From assembly GCA_030522415.1 (NCBI GenBank), contig CM060108.1:35522756-35586755 (forward strand): DNA of 64,000 bases, written 5' to 3'. Both the position numbers and the translations under genes were made by a program. This DNA comes from Channallabes apus (taxonomy: Eukaryota; Chordata; Actinopteri; Siluriformes; Clariidae). Below are positions 49,536 to 61,265 of this stretch, piece by piece. The notes beneath the pieces are model-generated. The model was not told the DNA's origin. It was given only the letters and a program-made list of their open reading frames with translations, and searched no databases. Positions within the stretch are counted from its first letter, which is position 1. Every line of letters begins with the position of its first letter.

Positions 49536-50120
49536 TATACTCAGCAAAAAAAGAAACGTCCTCTGACTTTCAAATGTTTTTACTTTCAGTAAACTTAATG
49601 TGTAAATATTTGTATGAACACTAAAAGAGTCAACACCATACAGTAAGACATAAAAAATGTTTCACAATGTGTCCCTGAATGAAGGGAGGCTCAAAATCAG
49701 TCAGTACCAGTCAGTATCTGTTGTGGCTACCAGCTGCTTGAAGTACTGCAGTGCATCTCCTCCTCATGGACTGGACCAGATTTGTCAGTTCTTGCTGTGA
49801 GACGGAGGGATTGTGTGTTCCTGGTGTGACTCGGGCAGTTGTTGTGGCCATCCTGTACCTGTCACGCAGGTGTGATATTCGGATGTACCCATCCTGTGCA
49901 GGTGTTGTTACACGTGGTTTTCCACTGCGAGGATGATCAGCTGTCCTTCCTGTCTCCCTGTAGCGCTGTCTTAGGCGTCTCACAGTGCGGACATTTCAAT
50001 TTATTGCCCTATAGCCACATCAGCAGTCCTCATGCCTCCCTGCAGCATGCCTAATGCACGTTCACGCAGATGAGCAGCGACCCTATACAGCTGCTCTGTG
50101 ACGGCCTCGGAGGTTGTCTA
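49536..50120 (-). mobile_element. Third Tc1-family remnant, internally deleted
   Basis: The left end carries ACTCAGCAAAAAAAGAAACG. On the minus strand, the DNA-binding N-terminus (RRLRQRYRETGRTADHPRSG, KPRVTTPAQDGYI) is joined almost directly to the C-terminal QELTNLVQSMRRRC, so the whole catalytic core is gone. No right inverted repeat was found; the right border is approximate. Confidence 0.8.
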
Positions 50121-50637
50121 AGAGAATATTGGGAGCAACAACACTGTAGATGCGGACATATTATTCCACTAGTTTTGATGCGTATCTTTAATTTGAGGTT
50201 TCACTCACAGAACAGAAGGCCGATGATCTCTTTGTCTCTCGTATTTTATTTTCCAGCATCAAAGAATCACCACTTCATAGTCGTCTTGAGTAAATCCACT
50301 GTAGTGACAACACCAGTTGCTGTATCTTGTAAATTTCTGACTTTTACAACAACCTATTTGTTGTATCTTACTAAGGTCTTGGATTACGGTTAGCTTACGG
50401 TTAAAAGCTTGTGTTTCCGTAGCCTTCCGCATCTAAACTGAACTTTCTATCATACGATAGTCATACAGATACATGTAATAGTTGAATGACATCACAGACC
50501 AACTTACGATGCTTAACTAACAAACATAACAGTGAATGCTTAAATGACAAATAGAATGCTTACTGCTTAGCTAATGAATAGAATAAGATAAAATAAAATA
50601 AACACAACAACAAATTCATAAATACAATATGGCTCTT

Positions 50638-51877
50638 ACAAACACCATGAAGTCCAAAGAACACACCAGACAGGTCAGGGATAAAGTTAGAGAAATTTAA
50701 AGCAGGCTTAGGCTACAAAAAGATTTCCAAAGCCTTGAACATCCCACGGAGCACTGTTCAAGCCATCATTCAGAAATGGAAGGAGTATGGCACAACTGTA
50801 AACCTACCAAGACAAGGCCGTCCACCTAAACTCACAGGCCGAACAAGGAGAGCGCTGATCAGAAATGCAGCCAAGAGGCCCATGGTGACTCTGGACGAGC
50901 TGCAGAGATCTACTGCTCAGGTGGGGGAATCTGTCCATAGGACAACTATTAGTCGTGCACTGCACAAAGTTGGCCTTTATGGAAGAGTGGCAAGAAGAAA
51001 GCCATTGTTAACAGAAAACCATAAGAAGACCCGTTTGCAGTTTGCCACAAGCCATGTGGGGGAGCAAACATGTGGAAGAAGGTGCTCTGGTCAGATGAGA
51101 CCAAAATGGAACTTTTTGGCCAAAATGCAAAAATGCTATGTGTGGCGGAAAACTAACACTGCACATCACTCTGAACACACCATCCCCACTGTCAAATATG
51201 GTGGTGGCAGCATCATGCTCTGGGGGTGCTTCTCTTCAGCAGGGACAGGGGAGCTGGTCAGAGTTGATGGGAAGATGGATGGAGCCAAATACAGGGCAAT
51301 CTTGGAAGAAAACCTCTTGGAGTCTGCAAAAGGCTTGAGACTGGGGCGGAGGTTCACCTTCCAGCAGGACAACGACCCTAAACATAAAGCCAGGGCAACA
51401 ATGGAGTGGTTTAAAACAAAACATATCCATGTGTTAGAATGGCCCAGTCAAAGTCCAGATCTAAATCCAATCGAGAATCTGTGGCAAGATCTGAAAACTG
51501 CTGTTCACAAACGCTGTCCATCTAATCTGACTGAGCTGGAGCTGTTTTACAAAGAAGAATGGGCAAGGATTTCAGTCTCTAGATGTGCAAAGCTGGTAGA
51601 GACATACCCTAAAAGACTGGCAGCTGTAATTGCAGCAAAAGGTGGTTCTACAAAGTATTCACTCAGGGGGCTGAATAATTATGCACACCCCACTTTGCAG
51701 TTATTTATTTGTAAAAAATGTTTGGAATCATGTATGATTTTCGTTCCACTTCTCACGTGTACGCCACTTTGTATTGGTCTTTCATGTGGAATTCCAATAA
51801 AATTGATTCATGTTTGTGGCTGTAATGTGACAAAATGTGGAAAGTTCACGGGGGCCGCATACTTTTGCAAGCCACTG
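50638..51877 (+). mobile_element. Fourth Tc1-family element, 5'-truncated
   Basis: The right end GCATACTTTTGCAAGCCACTG precedes TA at 51878. No matching left end is found upstream of about 50638. The transposase lies between. Confidence 0.85.
50648..51692 (+). pseudogene. Tc1 transposase with local frameshifts
   Basis: ATGAAGTCCAAAGAACACAC starts the N-terminus, which hits a stop near 50698 because of a small deletion; the frame resumes with GYKKISKALNIPRSTVQAII. QQDNDPKHKARAT and PDLNPIENLWQDL hold the second and third catalytic residues. Between about 51073 and 51133 the reading frame is displaced and then restored, so the first catalytic Asp (in a SDET motif) is present only in a neighbouring frame. 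A single long open frame hides this defect. Confidence 0.85.
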
Positions 51878-52144
51878 TATATATACACTGTGTGTGTTTG
51901 TGTGTGTATTCACAATTATTGATTGTACATCATACAGAGACTCACATTTTTATAAAAATATGATTATTGTACATCTGGCAACACTGAGCATCACACACAC
52001 ACACATGCTGTCTGGAGTAGACAATCAACATACTGTAATAGTTTCAGGATGTGAGATGAAACCACAGAACCCAGACTTAAATAAATAGAAAATACATTCA
52101 TGCATCTTATATTCTGCTTCTCCCATATACAAGGGGACTTGAAG

Positions 52145-52474
52145 ACTATCACAGGACACTTTTGGCACAAGGCAGGGTACACCCTGGACAGGGAGCCATT
52201 TCATCTATCCATCCATAAAGCTCTGCAGTCCAACGAGGGGTCGTGGAGGTCAACGATGACCATTGTATTTATTCCCATTTTAGTACCATGGTAGGATTTC
52301 CGGTCAACATTCACGCACTAAAGGCAATTTGGGAATGGCAATTAGACTAATCTGCAAGTCTTTGGAGTGTGGGAGAAAAAACACCAAACACGGGGAGAAC
52401 ATGCAAACTCCATGGACACAGAACCCGAGGCAGGAATAAAACCCTCAACCCTGGAGACACAAGGCCACAGTGCT
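52145..52474 (-). mobile_element. SINE variant, reverse orientation, preceded by A20
   Basis: Contains the complement of GTGTACCCTGCCTTGTGCC, the GGGAATAAATACAATGGTCA body shared with 48819-49030, GTTTGCATGTTCTCCCCGTG and a truncated head (GCAGCACTGTGGCC). A T20 tract (52475-52496) abuts the head. Confidence 0.75.
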
Positions 52475-52555
52475 GCTTTTTTTTTTTTTTTTTTTTACAA
52501 AATTAAACATGCAAGTAAAAACAGGGACGGCACTCCAAATGCTAAAAATGTGTTC

Positions 52556-52561
52556 TTTATT
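52556..52561 (-). terminator. Candidate distal polyadenylation signal of the AP180/CALM-like gene
   Basis: TTTATT on plus reads AATAAA on minus, in the context TTCTTAATAAAGAACAC. About 60 bases further on the minus strand an A20 tract begins and abuts a SINE. No other gene on this strand is visible within 6 kb upstream of the signal. Confidence 0.4.
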
Positions 52562-53053
52562 AAGAAACCGGCGAGCACGAGCGACTTCACAAGGCCTTCA
52601 TTCATGATAAGAGCTTGCAATCACAAATACAGACAACATAACTGCCTGAAAACAAACAAACAAAAAAAAAAACTCAGACAAAAACACACCAACCACTGAG
52701 GAACTAGTTTTCAGAAAACAAGAAAAATACATAGAAGTCGTCAATTACATCCACAACAGATTGTTTACTCAAAGAAGGAAAATAAGCACCATATTTAATG
52801 ACGTTGCAAACAATACACAGAAGTCCAATTCCTCAAGCATGTCAGATAAGAAACAAAACACATGCAAAGTGGGGGGGGGGGGGGGCGATAAAGTAAGAAC
52901 TGAAGTAAATTGAAGTAACTCGAAACTGAAACTCGTCACTCTTCTTGGTCCTGAATGGAGCGCGTCAGTGCTGGAGATTGTAAGGTTTAAACAGAAGCAG
53001 CAGCATCACACCTTCATCTTTCATGAGCGCCAGCAGTCCAGGAGTCTCACTCA

Positions 53054-53084
<31 letters not shown>

Positions 53085-55028
53085 AGGGATCGACGGGAGG
53101 AAGACTGGAAAAGAACCTGATGAGAGACATGATGCAGAAGAGCACTTTTACACAATCTTAAAAAGTGTAGGGTAGATCGGGCAGAACCGGTTTAAACTCA
53201 TAGTTGAAATGACAGACGAGAAAAGCAATTTAGGAAAGGAAAATGATTATTTCTTTTGGTAAAAAGGATGAATTAAAATGAAAAGCAAACAAAATAAGTC
53301 CATGATTTCATGTTATATGTATTTACCATGCGTATTAAAATCTTTATATTCTGCATAAATAAATAGAAATAAAAAGTACAAAGGGGTTTCTCCACACACA
53401 CTCTTTCCCTCATTTGGCATCAATGATGATGAGGATGATGAACTAAAGAAATCTGCAGCCTTCCACCCCGGCACTTACACAGAGACAGTGTATGTATGTG
53501 TATATCTATATATCTATGTATCTATATATGCGGCGATTATCTCCAGTTCAGAAGATAGGAAGCAAAATAAAAAGGGATAAAAATGAGAGCATGGGTATAT
53601 ACATGACTATGCTGGGCGAAAATGTCCAAAAAAAAAAAAAACCACAAAAAAAAAGAAACAAGCAACAAAATAGCGTGCATGTGCATTACCTCCGACAACA
53701 ATGACCCCCATTTAAACCACAGGTTTTCCATTTTCCCTTAAACGTGTCCTGATGACTGAAGTTGAAACGAAGAGCCCTGTATAGCGAGAACAAAAACTCT
53801 CTGGAGTCACGCTCTGGAGAACCTTTGTTTCTGTCTGTGTGTTTAGGTTCAGCACTGAGGTCAGGGTGAAAGCTGGGCTTCACAATGTGCGCAGGAGGTT
53901 TGGGTGACCAGGAGCCGGAAAAGGATTTGACTCGAACACAACTTCAGAATCATGCCAGAACAAATTTAAAGCTTTTACTAAATAGATCTGCTGAAGATAT
54001 GCAGAGTGAAATCCCAAATTTAAATAGCAGAGGAGCTGCAATACTGCTAATGTCCACTAGAGGGAAGCAGCGTAACAGGTGTGCAATAAGTGCTACAAGC
54101 TCAACCATTTCAATTTAGAGCAATCTAAAACTGTTTACCTCTGTTATGTTCATCCATCATTTGTTATTTTGCAAAGCAACCTCGAGTACATTATCATTAA
54201 TACCATAATTATCAAAACAACCCATTTTACACTGTTACTTAAATTAGAACCATAAGAAAAAGTCATAATTATTCACCAAAATTATAGATGTGTCCAATGT
54301 TTGCTCATATCTAACTTTTTTCCCGGCTGCTCAACCTCAATTAGAACCGTAGACACTACATTCATTGCTAAATAGTGAAAATAATGCAACAGTTAAAAGG
54401 TCATTGAACATTTTCCAGATTTTTTTTTCAGCACCATCAGCTCCTCCAATCTCCTCTGGCAAAATTGTGTGGCAAAAACACCTAAAGATAAGATCATGCT
54501 TTTAACTCTACTGACAAAAACAACATTTGACCTCTTGCTATCTTCACCTGACGAAACCAGAAGTGCAAGATACTATAAACAGACTTCGTTACATAACGCG
54601 CGCAAAAACTGCTAAAAACATGCAAAAACGGAACGAACACATAGAAAAGGAGCATTAAAGAAGAACAGATCAATACAAAAACACAGATTGACCTTATATG
54701 ATGCCAAACTACACGTAAATATTTAAAGAAGCGGTTTGCAATGTGTGCGTATGTTTCTGGATTTGACAATCATAAGATTTGTAAAACTGTCTCTCATAAT
54801 ATTGCCATAAATATATTAATTTCACGGATGTGGGTATTGCTACACTCTGTTCTGTTCAGTTCCAGGTTTCTAATAGCCAGAACTGGTTCAGATCCACCAC
54901 CACAGCAGAGCTGCTCAGCCCTTTTCCCCCCTCAAAGGAGCTCGTGGTTAAGGGTACCGGACACATTTTTATACAATTGTTATAGAAGGCTCTAAAACGA
55001 TAAAGTGCTCCTTTACCAAAAAAAAAAT

Positions 55029-55070
<42 letters not shown>

Positions 55071-56099
55071 TCACCAGCTCATCATAAGACACACCAACAC
55101 AAACTCTTTCAAAAACACACCTGGTAAAGAACTGATGACGAAACACCCAGGAGTCCTCAGCACGCCTTGTTATACAAGCCAATGAGATCAGTAGCATGTG
55201 AGTATGAGATCACTTCAGTGTGCTTGAGAGCACTTACTTATGCACATCTTTTACATACACTACAAATGATACAGGAGCAGAGCAGTGGAGAGAGAACGAG
55301 ACATGCTACTTAAACCGACACACACACCTGTTTTTAAATTGCACATCGCCTATTTTCCATCTGCTACAATCCCAGAGAAAATGGTTTCGAATTGCTGCGT
55401 AATTTCCCCTTTTTTATAAAAACTGCTGGCCTGTGAGTAAAATAAATAAGTAAAATCTAAGCGAATGAAGAATGATCAACACCAGGGCCTCCTCACCCTG
55501 CACTCACACTGTGACAGAACACTACAAGCAGGCAGCTTTTTATGCTTAAAGGTCATGACTAAGTTATTCAGTACACCGACACTAAAAATAAGTTTGAGGT
55601 TGTTCTGAGGAATTTAATAGTTGATGCGAAAATTATGTAACTACATTAGCCTTGAGCAATTAAGTAGCACGGACACTGTGTCCACTTTCCATTCCGCTTT
55701 AAAAAATAATCTCTTACTAGTTTGCACAATTCAAGATTCACTGCAACATTTGAATTTCCCAGGACTGCTTGGTGACATCAGAGTTCATTGAGGTCCCTCA
55801 GTCTGGCACACCCAGACCTGCCGTCCCTACGCTTATAAGTTAGTTTTATAATTATTTTAGAGCCAAGTGTCGCATGGTTAAAGGGTGTGTGTGAACCAAA
55901 TGATTGGGACAAATGACCAATATATCTGGTTAGAGGGAGGGGGGAGGGGAGAAAACGTGTCAAAACCTGCAGTTCCATGAACGACCACTGGGGGTCGTGT
56001 AACTCATCAGTTAAAATTATATTAAGCTATGAAGTTGTGCATGATTATGGGCGTGGCTGATGTGAGCGACAGCTGCCGTGCACTGGAATCGTTATTACT

Positions 56100-56414
56100 A
56101 ACCTACCACAAGAAATGTAGGAGTTGACCTGGGATGACATGTAAGGTATGGATGATGGAATTCAACCAAAAAGCATTAGCATACATCAATGCCAGTCATC
56201 ATAGGGTTTTACTTGAGCTAAAGCTAAGCTCGGTAGCTTGTGGGTAAGTAGGATGTGTTCCAAACAGCAGCCGGCCTCGTTTGTTCTGTCCATTTGCCCA
56301 TTTATAGATTAACCAGGATTTGGACAGTCAGCTCCCGCCAAGACGGCAGCAACCAGAGAGCGCCTACAGCTGAGCTTCCAAAAAATAAACCTCCGGGTGA
56401 CGTCACAGTCTATG
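56100..56414 (+). repeat. Unnamed interspersed repeat, copy 2
   Basis: CAAGAAATGTAGGAGTTGAC, AGCTAAAGCTAAGCTCGGTA, GCGCCTACAGCTGAGCTTCC, ending CAGTCTATGC: the same order as at 15575-15944. Includes CGCCAAGACGGCAGC. Confidence 0.65.
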
Positions 56415-56612
56415 CAAATGACACGGGGAGTCTTGTTATTTTAGTAACTCGTGTGAAATTAATCTGGTCACTTGTTCGTGTGAATGCAGAGTGAACCCAG
56501 GAAAGCTCCTTCACAATCCCTTACAGATCTCATGTGCACTTGGGCTTCAGCAGCTTGTCCTCTACTGTATCTTTTTTTTTCCTCCAGAAAAATGATTAGC
56601 AGGAAAGTGGAG

Positions 56613-56651
<39 letters not shown>

Positions 56652-59003
56652 AGATGACAACCTCACCTAGACAATAGAAGAGTAAAGAATAGAGTGAGAG
56701 CTCGACCCCGCATGCCTTTACGCTCACCACAGGGACTAGAGCCAGACAGAAACACAAAGCCCTTCAATCGGACATCGCCTACCGCCCGCCCGCCTCTACC
56801 ACCGCCGCAATCTGCTTCCATGACAACGCTTGCACTTCGCAGAGAATTGTCTGATCCAAGAGATAAAAAGAATTTAAAAAAAACCTGGCAATAAATATCA
56901 GCCACTAATTTCTCTGAATAATTTTGGCACACGCAGTTCTTCGCTTCCCCCAAAGCCAGAGAGAGAGAAAGAGAACTATGTGGCCGTGTGCCTGGAAAGT
57001 GGAAGGAGGGTGTGGAAAAGAGATAGCATATGTTCACTGCAAATTGAAATCACAACTGTTAATTTGGCAGCTTTAATTGCTGGAAGCCGTTCGAGGACAT
57101 CATGACTGCTTTTGTTTAAAAGAACTCACGGCATTCTGATGAAAATAACGGATGTGCAGATCACGTGACATGATGTTCTATAGAGAACGCTGCATGGGAC
57201 AAAACTTTCCCTCAGAGCTGAAGATGCAACATTATCAGAAAGTTCAAGACTTTTTCCGGGTGTAATATGATTTAAAATAATAATTTACTAAAACAAGATT
57301 GAGCAAAAAAAATAAAAAACCTTCACATCTTGGCTATCCTCCTGAAAGCATATCAGTGAATAAGGAATCAATTTAACATCTCGTGATTTGACATTTAGAC
57401 CTGTGGGAAAGTTGCATTGCATAATGAATTCAGATTACAATCCGATACCGGCTGTCAACATGTCAGTCTCGCACGCTGGTGCTGCAGTCAGAATCAAATC
57501 TTTTAATGTCGTTTTCATGCCTCACTGAATTGTGCAGGTGAAACAGAGAAAATGCTACAGTAGGAGATTATGCTTGAGATACAAGTTAACGGGAAACGTA
57601 TTCCGGTTTGGGGAAACCAGTAGTCATCTACAGTGGGAATAATTACTGTGTAGTAGAAAAGGTCAAAAGATCACGGTGTGAGCATGTGCATGCCGGGTTT
57701 ATTATTAACATTATTGTTATTATTATGATTATTATTATCACCATTATTATTATTATTATTATTATTACTCGTATCTTAAAAAAAGTGTAACCTTATCTGA
57801 AATAGAAATATCTAGTCTAAATTACACAAATGGTATAAAATTTTAGAGCCCTGTTTCTTAAAACAAATGACTGGCAATGATTTAAAGATTATACTGTATG
57901 TCTAATCAGTATTAACATGATGTTAAGATCCTGTTTACAGGAATATATACAGTATATACACACGTACGCATGTAAGTGCTTAGATAAAAGAGCTCTGCCT
58001 TCACTAATCTCTCGTTTCCATGGAGCGGGCCACACTAGTTATAGATATATTTAGGAGCTACGATGTTTTGTATGTTTTTTTTTTTTCAGAAGTGGTGAAA
58101 GGTATTAAAAGCATCCACAAGAGCCCGAGAGTGGGAGCGCCAATATGGCTTTCCAACACGTCCGTCTGTCGAAGCAGCACGTGACAGACAGACAGACGGA
58201 TTACTGGATGGTTTAAGGTGAGGGTGTCGGTCGTACTGTAACACGTTGACTAAAACTGTAAAAACGAGTGGGTGAAACCGCATCCAAACATGCAGAGACC
58301 AGCTCAGTGTATGAACACAATTCAGCAATAAACCACACACGCAGAGTTAAAGTGCGCCACGGATCAGAATTTAGTGGTGATTATGAACGAATCCGGCTCG
58401 CTTCAGAACACGACCGAGACTCAGCAATGATTCATTCCTCGTAGACTAACCAGACAGGACTGGCCTGGGTGGAGAATGGTATCCTGCCCGGGCCTCCACA
58501 CCCAGCTCGAACCCAAACACAGTGCTCAGGGCCATCTTAGGAATATAACAAAGCAACGTCGTCATCTCCAGACATGAAACCTGATTTAGAAACAAATGAT
58601 TGGCGAAAAAAATACCATCCTCAGGACATGATCAGATAAACCTGTGAGATACATATCTATATAAAAAAAATAAAATAAAAACCCACTCACGAGCTGACAA
58701 AAAGAACAAAAAATGGTAACAAAAACTAATTAGTAACAGGCTGATTTAAAACCCTGTTGTTTTGTGTGTGTGCGTGCGTGTGTGTGTAAAAAGAGAAAAA
58801 GCCATGTCATATAGTAATGTGAAGAGTCTTGGCAAAAATAATGTTTTTGCTTCTCCTGTTCTCCTCCCTTCTGTATCTCTGCTTCATTAGTCCTCCTCCT
58901 CCTCCCTGAATGTGATGGTGGGCGGTGTCTTCATCTCTTCTCTTTGCTGATTGGCTCCGGGGTCATCCTGACGTCCGGTGTGGCACTCCGCTACACCATG
59001 CTA

Positions 59004-59847
59004 CTACATAAACTGCATCTGCACCAAACAGAGACGGCACAGGCTTAAAACAGGGAGATTATTTTAAACCACTAGTTCCCACCCCATGCAAAGAAACACA
59101 CATCCTGAATACACACTCGCTGGTCATATCTGTATGTATACACTATTACTAACTGTAGCCCCTGCACTATTCATCTCTCCCTCCTACTCATCCATCAACA
59201 GGAACAGGAGCAGTGAGCAGATTTTATTTGCATGATGGATCCTCCGCAGCAGATGGTAATGTGTGCGGCTGGTATTAGTGCTCAGGGCTTCATACACTTG
59301 ACTAGCAGTGCTGAGTTAAGAACAAGTTCAACCAAGCAAGTATTCACTCCAGCAAACAGCAGTCTTCATACACGAGGATGAATCGAAGAATAAGAAGTTG
59401 TAACAAGTGTGTGTAATATATATATATATAAAAAAAAAAAACACGCGTGATGCAATGCCACTATCTGTATCCGTTTCTAACACAGTAGTAGCCAAGCAAA
59501 TTTAAAGCACGGTGACCCCGAACAGACAGTTATTAATGTTAAAGTGAAGAGAAGCTTCATAAACGCTTGCATCGGCATTAAAGGGAAAACAAAAAAACTC
59601 TGCTGACTCAACAATTTAGTTGTGCACACATCTCTAATCTTCAACCCTTCTTCCTTATGTTTAAACAAACAGCTAAATGAAGGGGGGGGGGGGGGATACT
59701 ACATGCAATCACATTGGTTAAATTTGGTATGGAGTATAATTTCATTACAGTCCTATGTATATAGTGTTATTATTATTATTTAATAAATACTCCAGCAATA
59801 GGTTGTGCATGTGTGTGAACAGTAGAGGGAAAAATAAGGACAAAAGC

Positions 59848-59891
<44 letters not shown>

Positions 59892-61265
59892 CTGAGCTCC
59901 AGGAACCGGAGCGAACGGGTTGGTGGATCTGATTACAGGCTGGTACATCATGGGCTGTGGCGCCATCACTGGAACCCCTCCCATCTGGCCCATTTGAGGA
60001 GGGACCTGTTCGACACATACGACCTTATTGACCATCAACGTGTATTTTTTGAAAATAATGATTGCGTGTTATGGTTCTGTGCAGCTGAAGGAACTCACCA
60101 TTCCATACACAGGCACTTGAGGTGTGGTCATGGGGAAGGCCATAGGAGCTGGAGCTGGAGCCTGCTGGGAACAACACGGTACAGATGTATTGTTTGAAGG
60201 TATAGACGTCCCATGTATGTGCTTGAACCAGAGTACAGGATACAGTGGCTCCCCACTGGCCCCGCAGGCTCTTACAGTATAGACATATTCCTCCAAACTA
60301 TCTGCTCTCTCTAGACCTCTGGCTGTGAGATTACGGCGATTACGGATGATAGGGCGAGCACTTTACCACTGATGTTTTAATTAGCTTCAATGTCAGCTCG
60401 TCTCTTGCGATATATAGAGACCGTCACTATAACGTACACTGATCAGCCTTAACATTAAAATAACCTACAGTATGTGGAGGCTTTTGTGTAATCTGAAAAG
60501 GGATGTCAGGAATTTCAAGGCTGGGTTGGTGGCCTTGGTCTCTAGACATTGACTTTCCTCAGCAGTTTGTGCTGCATTGGTGTTTCTGTGGGATGGGACC
60601 GGACAGGCTAGAGTTTGGGTGAGACTTTATTGTTATGGCTGATCGGTGTAAGTGCGTGTCCTGTCCAGGTGCAGCAAAAAGTGATTAGTTGTTGTTTTTC
60701 CACCTGGTGATCTAAATGCAGCTAAACTAACATCATAGAATCAGTGGGAAGAACTAAAAAAAAAGGAGAAAGTTGCTCCCAGTGACCCAAGTCTCAAGCT
60801 TCTATCAGAAGCTCACAGTCTCCTGTCACTTTGTAGCTCGCTTGTGTGAAAGCTGGGGAAAACCCTGCTGGTCTTATTGAATACTGCAGTCTGGAGGAGT
60901 GAATGTGAGAGGAACAGAAACATTACATACAGTACATAATCACATGTACAGCAACATCAACACATGAAGGGAGTAGGTATTAAACACCACACCATGTCTG
61001 TGTACCTACTGTACGTCCAATTTCTACAGACATGCGTCAAGCAGCTAAAACAGGACAAAAACTCAGGATTTACGTTGTCGCATGCAAAAACTAAATCTAC
61101 ATTTAGTTTGCATGACGTGAAGCACAAAGATGAGACGCATGCGTGTGTGCAAAAGGAAAAACGTTAAAAAAAATAATAATAATAAATAAAAAGAATATGG
61201 GACTGATGGTACAGACTGCACTGATTACACGGGGTACTTACGTAACCGGTATAGAACATTCCACT
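59004..61265 (-). CDS. AP180/CALM-family clathrin assembly protein (picalm- or snap91-like), C-terminal exons
   Basis: Phosphoinositide- and clathrin-binding adaptor for coated-pit assembly; only the extreme C-terminus is in the window. Exons on the minus strand: 61265-61242 (24 nt, SGMFYTGY), 60161-60099 (APAPAPMAFPMTTPQVPVYG), 60005-59892 (VPPQMGQMGGVPVMAPQPMM, then RSTNPFAPVPGAQ), and 59018-59004 (MQFM and stop). All are phase 0 with GT-AG borders. The Met/Pro/Gln-rich tail, an NPF tripeptide (EH-domain ligand) and the terminal AQxQFM match the CALM/AP180 family. The ending resembles PICALM as I recall it, but I cannot exclude SNAP91. The ANTH domain would be upstream, beyond position 64000. 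Confidence 0.85.
59849..59889. repeat. (GT)20 microsatellite at an AP180/CALM-like donor
   Basis: On the minus strand this is (CA)n beginning within the donor GTACACAC of the penultimate coding exon. Confidence 0.93.
61242..61265 (-). CDS. 24-nt microexon of the AP180/CALM-like gene
   Basis: Eight codons (SGMFYTGY) lie between a CAGCAG acceptor and a strong GTAAGT donor, in frame with the next exon. The upstream side (61266-61560, minus strand) is a long CT-rich tract with a TGC close to the acceptor, the arrangement associated with regulated neural microexons. Exon status rests on splice signals and frame. Confidence 0.7.

Larger units (their letters stand above)
52497..59003 (-). other. 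Possible long 3' UTR of the AP180/CALM-like gene
   Basis: No exon is recognised in this 6.5-kb stretch. It ends on the minus strand at an AATAAA (52561-52556) with a T-rich region below. It contains long homopolymers (T at 55036-55068, A at 56616-56650, G at 52870-52884 and 59683-59694), a small CA array (53058-53082), an ATT array (57700-57770) and an interspersed repeat (56100-56414). That the whole stretch is transcribed UTR is inference; an earlier poly(A) site is possible. Confidence 0.35.

Noticed and set aside
56663..57037. 124-codon minus-strand frame in the putative 3' UTR
   Set aside because: Low-complexity Ser/Leu/Phe composition, no motif, no splice or start context.
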